64,000 nucleotides of DNA from assembly GCA_937916395.1 (NCBI GenBank), contig CALFTN010000060.1, positions 1 through 64,000 on the forward strand. Reading direction: 5' to 3'. A program made the translations under genes and the position numbers. Origin of the DNA: an uncultured Clostridia bacterium (lineage in GTDB: Bacteria; Bacillota; Clostridia; Oscillospirales; Acutalibacteraceae). Under the pieces are notes generated by a model that was given only the letters and a program-made list of their open reading frames with translations, was not told where the DNA came from and made no database searches. This document shows, piece by piece, positions 56,256-64,000 of the stretch (within the stretch, counting starts at the first letter, position 1; every line of letters starts with the position of its first letter).

Positions 56256-56280
56256 ATAAAACGACATAGTATCGTATAAT
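56252..56280 (+). promoter_or_regulatory. Promoter of two-component operon
   Basis: TTGAAT (56252-56257, overlapping the previous stop codon), 17-base spacer, TATAAT (56275-56280). Confidence 0.75.
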
Positions 56281-56295
56281 AATAAAAGAACTTTC

Positions 56296-56331
56296 CCGAA
56301 TTTAGCTGGACTAAGTTCGGGTTAATTTTTT
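56296..56331 (+). terminator. Leader terminator between promoter and response-regulator gene
   Basis: CCCGAATTTAG / CTAAGTTCGGG hairpin followed by TTAATTTTTT, located after the predicted transcription start and just before the ribosome site of the response-regulator gene. It can end read-through from the upstream gene and may attenuate this operon. Confidence 0.72.
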
Positions 56332-56344
56332 AGGATGGTACAAT

Positions 56345-57034
56345 ATGGAACAAAGAAAAGTTTTAATTGTTGATGATGAACCAGATATAAGAGAAATATT
56401 AAATCTTTTATTGTCTTCAAATGGCTATAATGTGTTAAGCTCTGCAGATGGTGAAAATGCAATAAGAATTTTAAAAGAAAACCCTACTGTTGATTTAATT
56501 ATTTTAGATATTATGATGCCTCATGAAGATGGCGTTCAGGTCTTACGAAAAATAAGAGAATTCAGTACGGTTCCAGCACTGTTTCTTACTGCAAAAATTC
56601 ATGAGAATGATAAATTAGAAGCTTATGAAAGTGGTGGGGACGATTATCTCACAAAGCCGTTTTCACAAAACGAGCTTCTTATGAAGGTTAATTCTTTAAT
56701 AAGAAGATATCGCAATTACTCAGGTAAGTCACAAGAAAGCAGTAAGGCAGATGCTATTATTCTTGATGAAAAAAGCAAAAAAGCATATAAGTCCGGTGTT
56801 TTAATTAATTTAACTGATACAGAATATGATATTTTAGCTTTCTTTATAAAAAACAGGGGTAAGCCTGTAGATACCAAAACACTCTATGAAAAAATATGGG
56901 ATGAAAAATATCTGCCATCGGTGCAGAATACTATAATGGTTCATATTCTTAATCTTCGTAAAAAAATCGAAGACGACCACACAAACCCCACATTTTTAAA
57001 AACAATCTGGGGAAAGGGGTATCAGTTTGACTAA
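56345..57034 (+). CDS. OmpR-family response regulator (VanR-like)
   Basis: 229 residues. Receiver domain at 1-120 with DDEPD, phospho-acceptor Asp in LIILDIMMPHEDG (about 52) and Lys in YLTKPFS; winged-helix DNA-binding domain at about 135-229 (LTDTEYDILAFFIKNRGKPV .. HILNLRKKIEDD .. WGKGYQFD). Overlaps the kinase gene by 8 bases. Regulon unknown; wall-related neighbours (LCP) hint at envelope control. Confidence 0.9.
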   Translation: MEQRKVLIVDDEPDIREILNLLLSSNGYNVLSSADGENAIRILKENPTVDLIILDIMMPHEDGVQVLRKIREFSTVPALFLTAKIHENDKLEAYESGGDDYLTKPFSQNELLMKVNSLIRRYRNYSGKSQESSKADAIILDEKSKKAYKSGVLINLTDTEYDILAFFIKNRGKPVDTKTLYEKIWDEKYLPSVQNTIMVHILNLRKKIEDDHTNPTFLKTIWGKGYQFD

Positions 57035-58418
57035 TAAAAAAATAAATGGTAAAAGATTTGTTTCTTTTAAAACAAGTCTTGTGCTTTGTGTTCTTCTGGC
57101 ACTTCTTTTAGCTGTTCTTGCTGCTGGCGTGACATATCATGTCGGCGGATATGTGGTTGATGAATTCTTCCTTAGTGAAGAAGCAGAGGCAGAACGTGAT
57201 GTAGAGCTTTATCAGTCTTTTGTAAAGTTTGTTGAAGACGAAAATGTTGCTTCAACTCAAAGCGAGAAATTTGACGAATGGATAAATCAGTATAATGATA
57301 ATGTTTATTTAACTATTTACAGAGAAGATAAGGTGTTTTTAAAAGATTTTGAAATCAGTGGAGATGAAGTTATTAAGCCCAGCGATAATAACGATGTTTC
57401 TGGTAATATAAATTTAAACGGTGAAGGTAATTTGTATAGCAACTACGACAGAACCGTTTATTCTGTTGCGTTCAGCGATGGTGTCTGTGCTGTTACTATA
57501 GGTCATGAGTATTCTCAGGCTTATAGAACAATTAAGATTTGTGCTGCGGCACTTGTGTTCTTTGTAGTTTTCTTTACTACAACAAGTGGTTTTAACAACA
57601 GCTTAAGATTGAGGGTAAAAAATCTTTCGAGTCAGGTTTCTCAGGTTAGTGCAGGTGAGCTTGATAAGCCTATTTCACTTGGTGGCAGAGACGAGCTTGC
57701 AATTCTCTCTTCGGATATTGAAACTATGAGAAGTACTCTCGTCGATAAAATCAATAGCGAAAATAAAGCGTGGAAAACAAACCAGGAGTTGATTACTTCG
57801 ATTTCGCACGATATAAGAAATCCTTTGACTTCACTCGTTGGTTATTCAGATATTCTTCATAACAAGCAATATTCTAGTCAGGCTGAGTGTGAAAGCTATC
57901 TGGAAAGATGTCGTGATAAAATATACAGACTAAAAGAGCTTACTGATGAACTTTTTAAATATGCTCTTGTTTATGGCAAACCTGAATTAGAAGTAAACAA
58001 AACTGAAGAAGATGCTTCAATTCTTCTTAGCCAGTTAATTGGTGAGCCTTTAACTGAGTTGAAAAGCGAGAACTGTAAGGCATCTTTAACAGTGCTTATA
58101 AATGATATTACTGTTTCTGTAGACGTTCTTATTTTAAAAAGGGTTTTTGATAATCTTTTTTCCAACATAAGAAAATATGCTGATTTAGAAAAGCCAGTTG
58201 TAGCAACAGTTACTAAAAATGGTAATATGTTAAATGTCAAGCTTATAAATTATATAAGAGTTGTTGACAACCCTATAGAAAGCTCGAAAATAGGTCTTCG
58301 TACTTGTGAAAGACTTTGTAAATCGCTTGATATTGAATTCTCATATTCAGAAAAGAAAGATAAATTTACTACAGAAATGTTAATTCCTATAGTAAAAATA
58401 GTGGAAAACAAGGAATAA
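57027..58418 (+). CDS. HAMP-domain sensor histidine kinase
   Basis: 463 residues. Membrane segments at about 15-38 and 170-190 enclose an extracellular sensor; HAMP at about 192-245; H-box SISHDIRNPLTSLVGYSD near 253-270; N-box RVFDNLFSNIRKYAD near 372. The G1 box (DxGxG) is not recognisable and the G2 region reads SSKIGLRTCERL, a degenerate form frequent in gut Clostridia kinases, so ATP binding may be atypical. Partner of the overlapping response regulator. Confidence 0.87.
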   Translation: MTNKKINGKRFVSFKTSLVLCVLLALLLAVLAAGVTYHVGGYVVDEFFLSEEAEAERDVELYQSFVKFVEDENVASTQSEKFDEWINQYNDNVYLTIYREDKVFLKDFEISGDEVIKPSDNNDVSGNINLNGEGNLYSNYDRTVYSVAFSDGVCAVTIGHEYSQAYRTIKICAAALVFFVVFFTTTSGFNNSLRLRVKNLSSQVSQVSAGELDKPISLGGRDELAILSSDIETMRSTLVDKINSENKAWKTNQELITSISHDIRNPLTSLVGYSDILHNKQYSSQAECESYLERCRDKIYRLKELTDELFKYALVYGKPELEVNKTEEDASILLSQLIGEPLTELKSENCKASLTVLINDITVSVDVLILKRVFDNLFSNIRKYADLEKPVVATVTKNGNMLNVKLINYIRVVDNPIESSKIGLRTCERLCKSLDIEFSYSEKKDKFTTEMLIPIVKIVENKE

Positions 58419-58448
58419 AATAATATTTTATTTGTTTAACATTTTCTA

Positions 58449-58477
58449 TTGCATTTTTAAAAGACTTGTGTTATTAT
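58449..58477 (+). promoter_or_regulatory. Promoter of rplS operon
   Basis: TTGCAT (58449-58454), 17-base spacer, TATTAT (58472-58477). Confidence 0.75.
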
Positions 58478-58491
58478 ACTTAAGTCTATGT

Positions 58492-58577
58492 GTGCGTTGC
58501 AGTCGATAGGTTGCAACGGCAGTTAATGGCAACATTAAAGCTGGCGGTCCGCTACTGCTCTGCAGCATGAACGCTTG
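58492..58577 (+). promoter_or_regulatory. Structured leader of rplS (L19-leader-like)
   Basis: The segment from TGCGTTGCAG to CTGCAGCATGAACGC is GC-richer than its surroundings, with outer pairing GCGTT..AACGC and GCAG..CTGC and inner GCAAC/GTTGC and GGCGG/CCGCT-like pairing. Position, size and closing stem fit the autogenous L19 ribosomal protein leader known in Firmicutes. Seen: base pairing; inferred: L19 binding. Confidence 0.62.
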
Positions 58578-58597
58578 AAAAAATTCGGAGGTTTATT

Positions 58598-58942
58598 ATG
58601 GACGCATTAAAACTTATTGCACAAGACAGCCTTAAGGCTGAAAAACCTGCTTTTTCTGTTGGTGATACCGTAAGGGTAGACGTTAAAATCCGTGAAGGTG
58701 ACAGAGAAAGAATTCAGGCTTTCGAGGGTACTGTTATTGCTATCAATGGTAGCGGTGTAACAGAAACTTTCACAGTTCGTCGTGTTTCTTACGGCGTTGG
58801 TGTTGAAAGAGTATTCCCTGTAAACTCACCAAATGTTGCAGATGTAAAGATTGTTCGTTACGGTAAAGTTCGTAGAGCAAAGCTTTATTATCTTCGTGAC
58901 AGAGTTGGTAAGGCTTCTAAGGTTAAAGAAAAAATTGGCTAA
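58598..58942 (+). CDS. rplS: 50S ribosomal protein L19
   Basis: 114 residues with the family hallmarks GDTVRVDVKIREGDRERIQAFEGTVI and GVGVERVFPVNSPNVADVKIVRYGKVRRAKLYYLRDR. Strong CGGAGG ribosome site. First gene of the conserved rplS-lepB-rbgA-rnhB cluster seen in many Firmicutes. A GGGGCAG/CTGCCCC hairpin (58958-58979) follows without a T run and may only set mRNA ends. Confidence 0.96.
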   Translation: MDALKLIAQDSLKAEKPAFSVGDTVRVDVKIREGDRERIQAFEGTVIAINGSGVTETFTVRRVSYGVGVERVFPVNSPNVADVKIVRYGKVRRAKLYYLRDRVGKASKVKEKIG

Positions 58943-59033
58943 TGCCAAACAAAACGTGGGGCAGGTGAAAATCTGCCCCTCATTGTTTAATGATTACTAT
59001 TTGTTTAGTTTGTATATGAAAGGTGGCAGAATA

Positions 59034-59621
59034 ATGAGTAAAGCAGAAGAAACAACACTTAATTACAATTTCGAAGATGATGTAAAGGGCAAGAAAAAGA
59101 AGAAAAGCTCTGAAAAAATGAGCATATTCGATGTTCTTGAACCGATTGTTGCTGCATTACTTGTAATTACAGTTGTATTTACATTGTTTTTCAGAATAGT
59201 TAATGTAAGTGGACGTTCAATGATGCCTACTTTAAATAATGGCGATAAAATTGTGATTTCAGCAACAGGCTATGAGCCACAAAGAGGCGATATTGTCGTT
59301 CTTTCAGGTGCTGCCGGAATTAAAGAAACAATAGTTAAAAGAATTATTGCTGTTGGTGGCGATAAGGTAGATATAAACTTTACTACAGGTTTAGTAACAG
59401 TTAATGGTCAGGAAGAAGAATATACTGATTCTTTAACACTTCAACAGTTTGATATTGCTTTTCCTATAACAGTTCCAGAAGGTTGCGTGTTTGTCCTTGG
59501 TGATAACCGTGCAGAATCACTTGATAGCCGTTCAACAGAAATAGGTTGTATTGACGAACGTTATATTGTAGGAAAAGTCTTATTCAGATTATTTCCATTA
59601 GGTGAAGGTAAGGTGGAATAA
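59034..59621 (+). CDS. lepB: Signal peptidase I, first copy
   Basis: 195 residues from ATG 59034 (AAAGGTGG upstream; the longer frame runs back through rplS and is a shadow). Lysine-rich cytoplasmic N-terminus, one membrane segment at about 37-57, catalytic Ser in SGRSMMPTL and Lys in VKRIIAVGGD, then GDNRAESLDSRS. Cleaves secretory signal peptides outside the membrane. Immediately followed by a second paralogue. Confidence 0.92.
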   Translation: MSKAEETTLNYNFEDDVKGKKKKKSSEKMSIFDVLEPIVAALLVITVVFTLFFRIVNVSGRSMMPTLNNGDKIVISATGYEPQRGDIVVLSGAAGIKETIVKRIIAVGGDKVDINFTTGLVTVNGQEEEYTDSLTLQQFDIAFPITVPEGCVFVLGDNRAESLDSRSTEIGCIDERYIVGKVLFRLFPLGEGKVE

Positions 59622-59624
59622 AAT

Positions 59625-60314
59625 ATGCCATCTGATATTGAAAAGTTTGTAGAGTCAATCGAAGAGGATGTTAATAACTCAAATGTATTGTCTGAGAATA
59701 CATCAACTGATGAGCTTTTAACAGAAGTAGAGGTTGAAGAGGGTAAAAAGACTGAAACAGCTGAAAAGCCAGATAAAAAAATGCAATTTCATCTCAATGT
59801 GTATGACTTTGCTTCTATAGTAATGGCAGCTTTTATAATAATTGCTTTAATTTTTACCTTTGTATTCCGTCTTGTTGGAGTTAAAGGTCAGTCTATGGAA
59901 AGTACACTTTTTGAAAATGACTGGCTTATTACTATGGAGCAGGATGAATATGTTTATGGCGATATAGTTGTTATTACTGAACCTAACTATTTCAATGAAC
60001 CACTTATTAAACGTGTTATAGCAACTGGTGGTCAGATAGTTGATATCGACTACGGTTCATCTACTGTTTATGTTGATGGCGTAGCATTAGAAGAACCATA
60101 TATAAACGAAAGCTTTATTTTGCATAATAGTGACGATATAACTTTCCCTTATACTGTTCCAGAGGGGCATTTATTCTGTATGGGTGATAACAGAAACCAT
60201 TCAACAGACTCTCGCTCAAATCTTATTGGTGCAGTTGATGAAAGATATATTTTAGGAAGAGCAATGTTAAGAGTATTGCCATTTGGTGATTCTGATATTT
60301 ACGATTATGAATAA
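59625..60314 (+). CDS. lepB: Signal peptidase I, second copy
   Basis: 229 residues. Longer acidic N-terminus, membrane segment at about 62-85, catalytic Ser in KGQSMESTL and Lys in IKRVIATGGQ, and GDNRNHSTDSRS. Three bases after the first copy. The two differ clearly in sequence, so they are likely specialised rather than a recent duplication. Overlaps rbgA by 8 bases. Confidence 0.92.
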   Translation: MPSDIEKFVESIEEDVNNSNVLSENTSTDELLTEVEVEEGKKTETAEKPDKKMQFHLNVYDFASIVMAAFIIIALIFTFVFRLVGVKGQSMESTLFENDWLITMEQDEYVYGDIVVITEPNYFNEPLIKRVIATGGQIVDIDYGSSTVYVDGVALEEPYINESFILHNSDDITFPYTVPEGHLFCMGDNRNHSTDSRSNLIGAVDERYILGRAMLRVLPFGDSDIYDYE

Positions 60315-61221
60315 TAAGAAAAAAACTAAAAAGAATGAACAGCAAAAAACAGATACCCAAAACCAGATAGTACAGTGGTTCCCGGGGCACATGGCTAAAA
60401 CCCGCAGACTTATTAAAGAAAGTCTGCCGTTTGTAGATTTAGTGACTGAAATTGTTGATTCAAGAATTCCTATGAGCTCTTCAAATCCAGAGCTCGCTGA
60501 GATGATAGGTAATAAGCCGAGAATAGTTCTTCTCAATAAGTGTGATGTTGCTGATGAAAATGCAACGAAGCAATGGGTAGATTATTACAAGAGAAAAGGT
60601 ATTTACGCACTTCCTGTTGATTGTCGTTCTGGTAAGTCACTTAATGCCTATCTTCCGTTAGTTCGTGAGATATTAAAAGGAAAAATTGAAAAGAATACCG
60701 AAAAAGGTATGGTTGGTAAACCACTAAGAGTTATGGTTGTCGGTATTCCTAACACTGGTAAATCCTCATTTATAAACAAAATGGCAGGTAGAAATCGTGC
60801 AAAGGTTGCTGATAAGCCTGGCGTTACAAGAAGTAACAGCTGGTTTGCAGTTGGTAACGGAATAGAGCTTTTAGATACACCTGGTGTTTTGTGGCCTAAG
60901 TTCGATGACCCTAAGGTTGGCGATAAATTAGCTTTTATCGGTTCTGTTAAGGATGAAATTTTAGATAGTGAAACATTGGCTTTAAAGCTCATAGCAGTTT
61001 TAAAAACCGATTATTCTGAAAGGCTTACCGAAAGATTTAAAATCACTGATTTTACCGATAAAGAAGATTATGAAATCTTAGAGATGATTGGCAGAAAACG
61101 TGGTTTCTTAATTTCTGGTGGCGAAATAGATTTCGAAAGAGCCTCTGTCATTCTTCTTGATGAATACAGAGCTGGAAAATTAGGTAAATTAACTCTTGAA
61201 TATCCAAGAGAATACGAGTAA
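60307..61221 (+). CDS. rbgA: Ribosome biogenesis GTPase RbgA (YlqF)
   Basis: 304 residues from ATG 60307, overlapping the previous gene. Circularly permuted GTPase: G4 NKCD (about 78-81) precedes G1 GIPNTGKSS (about 148-156) and G3 DTPGVLWPK, as is normal for this family. N-terminal QWFPGHMAKTRR motif present. Needed for late 50S assembly. Gene order rplS..rbgA-rnhB is conserved. Confidence 0.94.
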   Translation: MNNKKKTKKNEQQKTDTQNQIVQWFPGHMAKTRRLIKESLPFVDLVTEIVDSRIPMSSSNPELAEMIGNKPRIVLLNKCDVADENATKQWVDYYKRKGIYALPVDCRSGKSLNAYLPLVREILKGKIEKNTEKGMVGKPLRVMVVGIPNTGKSSFINKMAGRNRAKVADKPGVTRSNSWFAVGNGIELLDTPGVLWPKFDDPKVGDKLAFIGSVKDEILDSETLALKLIAVLKTDYSERLTERFKITDFTDKEDYEILEMIGRKRGFLISGGEIDFERASVILLDEYRAGKLGKLTLEYPREYE

Positions 61222-61226
61222 AATAG

Positions 61227-61257
61227 AAGTCAGGCAATTTGCCTGACTTTCTTTTTT
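61227..61257 (+). terminator. Hairpin terminator between rbgA and rnhB
   Basis: AGTCAGGCAA / TTGCCTGACT hairpin followed by TTCTTTTTT; partial termination is likely because the rnhB genes follow in the same direction. Confidence 0.8.
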
Positions 61258-61273
61258 ATGAAGGGGTATTTTT

Positions 61274-61876
61274 ATGTTGGATTATAGTTATGAAGCTACA
61301 GCACACGAAAACGGTTATAAAGTAGTCTGTGGAATAGACGAAGCAGGACGTGGTCCACTTGCAGGACCAGTGTTTGCTGCAGCGGTGATTTTACCAGAAA
61401 ATTATTCTCACCCTGTTTTAAACGATTCTAAAAAGCTTTCAGAAAAGAAGCGCGACGCTGTTTATGATGATATAATAAAAGATGCTGTGTGTTATAGTGT
61501 TGGTATTGCAACCGAGGAAGAAATTGACGAAATCAATATTCTTAATGCAACATTTTTAGCTATGAAAAGAGCAGTTGAGGGGTTAAGTGTAAAACCAGAT
61601 TTTGCATATATAGATGGTAACCAATATCCTAAAACTGGAGTGAAAGAAGAAACAATAGTAAAAGGTGACGGCAAGTGTATCTCAGTTGCGGCTGCTTCTA
61701 TTATTGCAAAAGTTAGCCGTGACAGGTTTATGCTTGAAATAGATAAAGAGTACCCTGAATATCAGTTCAGTAAGCATAAGGGCTACGGTACTAAGCTTCA
61801 TTACGAAATGATTGAAAAATACGGCGTCTCAAAGGTTCACAGAAGAAGCTTTTTAAAGAAAATTTTAGGTGAATAA
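61274..61876 (+). CDS. rnhB: Ribonuclease HII
   Basis: 200 residues. GIDEAGRGPLAGPV at about 20-33 (first acidic pair), NDSKKLSEKKR, YIDGNQYP with the third Asp, and KVSRDRFM are the RNase HII set. Removes RNA from DNA-RNA hybrids, including single ribonucleotides. Start ATG 61274 follows GAAGGGG. Three bases before yraN. Confidence 0.94.
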   Translation: MLDYSYEATAHENGYKVVCGIDEAGRGPLAGPVFAAAVILPENYSHPVLNDSKKLSEKKRDAVYDDIIKDAVCYSVGIATEEEIDEINILNATFLAMKRAVEGLSVKPDFAYIDGNQYPKTGVKEETIVKGDGKCISVAAASIIAKVSRDRFMLEIDKEYPEYQFSKHKGYGTKLHYEMIEKYGVSKVHRRSFLKKILGE

Positions 61877-61879
61877 AAA

Positions 61880-62230
61880 ATGGATAGTAGATTGCTAGGT
61901 GCATTTGGTGAGCAGGAAGCAGCAAGATATTTAAGAAATAAGGGTTACAAAATACTGACTGCTAATTTTAAAACCTATGTCGGCGAAATTGATATAATTG
62001 CTGAAACTAAGGATAATATCTGCTTCATAGAGGTTAAAACACGAACAGAAGGTGCTATGCTTCCACCACGTAGTGCAGTAGGAGTTCATAAAGAACAGAA
62101 TATTGAAGGTAGTGCGCTTATATATATTAATAGATATAAGGTGAAAAAACAGCCACGTTACGATATTATTGAGATTATTGTAAATGAAAATAAAGTGGTG
62201 AGCCTTAATCATATTGAAGGGGCGTTTTAA
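61880..62230 (+). CDS. yraN: YraN/UPF0102 family protein
   Basis: 116 residues: GAFGEQEAARYLRNKGYKIL, YVGEIDIIAE and ICFIEVKTRTEG show the restriction-endonuclease-like fold (E..D..ExK) of UPF0102. Nuclease activity is not proven for the family. Usual neighbour of rnhB. Confidence 0.9.
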   Translation: MDSRLLGAFGEQEAARYLRNKGYKILTANFKTYVGEIDIIAETKDNICFIEVKTRTEGAMLPPRSAVGVHKEQNIEGSALIYINRYKVKKQPRYDIIEIIVNENKVVSLNHIEGAF

Positions 62231-62231
62231 T

Positions 62232-63155
62232 GTGAAACTATTTGATTTGCATTGTGATACAATAGGCGAGTGCTACAAAAACAAATTATCTTTAAGAAAT
62301 AACACGCTGAATGTTTCGTTGGAAAAAGCAAAGCGTTTTGAAGCGTATACACAGGTTTTTGCTATATGGATTTCTGACGAATTGCGTAGAAAGTCGGCAA
62401 CAGATTATTTTAATAATGTATGCGATTATTACTACAAAGAGTTAAGCCTGAATAAAGATTTAATCGTTGAGTTTACTGATGCTAAAAAAGAAGATAAGAG
62501 AATAAAGGCAATTCTTTCTATTGAAGGTGGAGCTGCATTAGGTGGCGATATAAATAATTTATATAAAGCTTATGAGCGAGGGGTAAGAATTTTAACTCTT
62601 ACTTGGAATGATAAAAACGAAATTGCTTCTGGGGCATTTTGCGAAAATGGTGGACTTACACCTTTCGGTAAAGATGTTTTAAGAAAAATGGAAAAGTTAA
62701 AAATGATAGTGGATGTTTCACATCTTAATCGTGAGAGCTTTTTTGATGTAGCAGAAAATACTGAACTCCCATTTATTGCCAGCCACTCAAATGCTGATAT
62801 AAACGACAATATTTATGGCAACAAAAGAAATCTTCTCAAAAGCCAGATTGAAATAATCAAAGAACGAGAGGGTCTTATAGGACTTAATTTCTGTAAAGAT
62901 TTTTTTGATGTAAGAGGCAAAAGTGGAATTGAGGCGTTTAAATGTCAGCTCGGATATTTCTTAGAAAATGGTTGCGAAAATATAATTGCACTCGGTGCTG
63001 ATTTTGATGGCTGTGACTTAACCGATGGTATAACAGGAATTGAAAGTATGGAGTGTATTTACAATGCACTCATAAAAGATGGTTTTTCAAAAAACTTGAT
63101 TGATAACTTGTTTTATAACAATGCTGAAAAATTTTTTAGAAAAATGAAGATATAA
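62232..63155 (+). CDS. Membrane-dipeptidase family (renal dipeptidase-like) peptidase
   Basis: 307 residues from GTG 62232 (GAAGGGGCG 9 bases upstream, inside the yraN 3' end). LFDLHCDT at the start (metal His/Asp), IEGGAALGG with metal Glu, VDVSHLNRESF and IASHSN with metal His, and LGADFDG match peptidase family M19. Hydrolyses dipeptides, in bacteria often D- or L-configured wall or dietary dipeptides. No signal peptide. Confidence 0.88.
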   Translation: MKLFDLHCDTIGECYKNKLSLRNNTLNVSLEKAKRFEAYTQVFAIWISDELRRKSATDYFNNVCDYYYKELSLNKDLIVEFTDAKKEDKRIKAILSIEGGAALGGDINNLYKAYERGVRILTLTWNDKNEIASGAFCENGGLTPFGKDVLRKMEKLKMIVDVSHLNRESFFDVAENTELPFIASHSNADINDNIYGNKRNLLKSQIEIIKEREGLIGLNFCKDFFDVRGKSGIEAFKCQLGYFLENGCENIIALGADFDGCDLTDGITGIESMECIYNALIKDGFSKNLIDNLFYNNAEKFFRKMKI

Positions 63156-63158
63156 CAA

Positions 63159-63196
63159 AACAACCAGTCTTTTTAGACTGGTTGTTTCGTTATATT
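63159..63196. terminator. Bidirectional terminator between dipeptidase and foldase genes
   Basis: AAAACAACCAGTC / GACTGGTTGTTTC hairpin around TTTTTA; lies between convergent genes. Confidence 0.82.
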
Positions 63197-63206
63197 AATC
63201 TAAAAA

Positions 63207-64000
63207 TCAGTATCTCATTGAGATTGTTTTCTCAAGTCTGTCTGAGAAGAATTTTAAAACTGTTTCACTCTTTGTTGATTTTTCTTCAATATCTTCATAA
63301 ATACCGTCAACTAATTCGTTGTATGCATTTGAAGCCATTGTATCACGAACATCTTGTTCCCAAGTCTGATATTCTGAAGCAGAAACGAAATACATAAAGT
63401 GATAACCAAATTCAGTTTTAACAATTTCAGCGTCGCCAGCTTTACGAGCAGGGTCAATAGCCCAGTTTGTAAATTCTGCAACATAATTGCCACCAGCAGA
63501 AACATCATCATAAAGACCATCTGTTTCAATAGAAGCAGTATCATCTGTGTTATCTTTTATAAGTTTAATGAATTCTTCTTCTGTAGCGCCATTGTTTTTC
63601 CATGTTTGAAGAAGTCCTTCAGCTTTTGCTTTTGCATCAGCATCATTCTTAGCAATAGTTGCTTCATCAAGTGCGTTGCCTTCAGCGTCTTCTGTTTCAG
63701 CCGCAATAAGGATGTGACGAACTGAAGCGTTAGCAACTGTCTCGTCAGCAGAAGCAGGTTTTACAATGTAAATAACATAGAAACATTCGCCCTCTGTGTC
63801 TTCAATAACAGCCTTATCGCCAACTACTCTTTCAGCAGCATAAATCCAGTTAGTAACAGCTGTGTTAGAAGTAATATCAGAAGCGTGAGCATCAGCTACG
63901 AGTGTAGCAGCATCAGATTCGAATGTGTCAGCCATTGATGGTGGAGCATATTGCTTAGCAAGTGAAACGAATGAAGTTTCTGTAGAAACAAGTGAATTAA
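63207..64000 (-). CDS. PpiC/PrsA-type peptidyl-prolyl isomerase, N-terminus outside window
   Basis: The minus-strand frame is open to the right edge; about 264 C-terminal residues are visible. A parvulin domain starts near ASVRHILIAAETED and includes GATEEEFIKLIKDNTDD, GGLYDDVSAGG-like DGLYDDVSAGGNYVAEFTNWA and IVKTEFGYHFMYFV. The preceding region (NWIYAAERVVGDKAVIEDTEGECFYVIYIV) looks like a second, degenerate parvulin module. Extracellular foldase for secreted proteins is likely; the signal peptide would lie beyond the edge. Confidence 0.85.
   Translation of the reverse strand, partial: NSLVSTETSFVSLAKQYAPPSMADTFESDAATLVADAHASDITSNTAVTNWIYAAERVVGDKAVIEDTEGECFYVIYIVKPASADETVANASVRHILIAAETEDAEGNALDEATIAKNDADAKAKAEGLLQTWKNNGATEEEFIKLIKDNTDDTASIETDGLYDDVSAGGNYVAEFTNWAIDPARKAGDAEIVKTEFGYHFMYFVSASEYQTWEQDVRDTMASNAYNELVDGIYEDIEEKSTKSETVLKFFSDRLEKTISMRY

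Overview
The window reads as a low-GC (mid-30s % by eye) chromosome segment of a strictly fermentative Firmicute of the class Clostridia, most like Ruminococcus-type Oscillospirales from a gut or rumen. Supporting signs are AT-rich Clostridial codon use, a SipL-like DUF3794/LysM protein (spore-former lineage), ferredoxin-linked 2-oxoacid oxidoreductase, T-box and preQ1-I riboswitches, BspA-type LRR_5 surface proteins, one LRR protein with a type I dockerin, a GH3 beta-xylosidase-like enzyme and a hexuronate pathway. No rRNA, tRNA, CRISPR array, IS element or prophage was recognised.

Layout. 0-7 kb: partial ThuA-like gene, preQ1-I riboswitch with queT, murC, then a hexuronate/Entner-Doudoroff operon (uxuA, SDR oxidoreductase, KDPG aldolase, KDG kinase) and an 800-base repeat-filled gap. 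7-13.6 kb: TetR regulator, a 1623-residue LRR_5 surface protein with a compositionally foreign insert, and a secreted SH3/C39-like protein. 13.7-21.6 kb: dus, a compact convergent two-RNA locus encoding a 21-residue hydrophobic peptide (type I toxin-antitoxin-like), EndA-like nuclease, PHP protein, Gfo/Idh/MocA oxidoreductase and several membrane proteins. 21.7-28.6 kb: LRR-dockerin protein, an amino-acid ABC transporter whose binding protein is circularly permuted, a second binding protein in normal order, and GH3. 28.6-29.5 kb: repeats and a rod-shaped RNA, probably 6S RNA. 29.5-36.2 kb: lipoprotein, serine dehydratase, beta-CASP nuclease and small genes.

36.3-46.1 kb is the most interesting part. 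Two paralogous XRE-cupin-acyl-CoA ligase fusions each follow their own T-box leader. The first T-box reads AUC (Ile), the second GUA (Val). The second unit continues into a MinD-like ATPase, a four-subunit 2-oxoacid:ferredoxin oxidoreductase and a branched-chain aminotransferase. Together they form a complete anabolic route: branched-chain volatile fatty acid -> acyl-CoA -> reductive carboxylation to 2-oxoacid -> Ile/Val(/Leu), switched on by uncharged tRNA. Branched-chain fatty acid carboxylation to amino acids is long known physiologically in rumen bacteria; the genetic package and its tRNA-specific control are the notable observation.

46.2-58.4 kb: a DUF3990 (ADP-ribosyltransferase-like) plus two small partners, an XRE-TPR regulator, an AAA_14/DUF4143 ATPase, an ECF sigma/anti-sigma locus, TetR, LytR-CpsA-Psr protein, SipL-like protein and a two-component system. 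58.4-64 kb: housekeeping run rplS-lepB-lepB-rbgA-rnhB-yraN-dipeptidase, ending in a partial PpiC/PrsA-type foldase gene on the minus strand.
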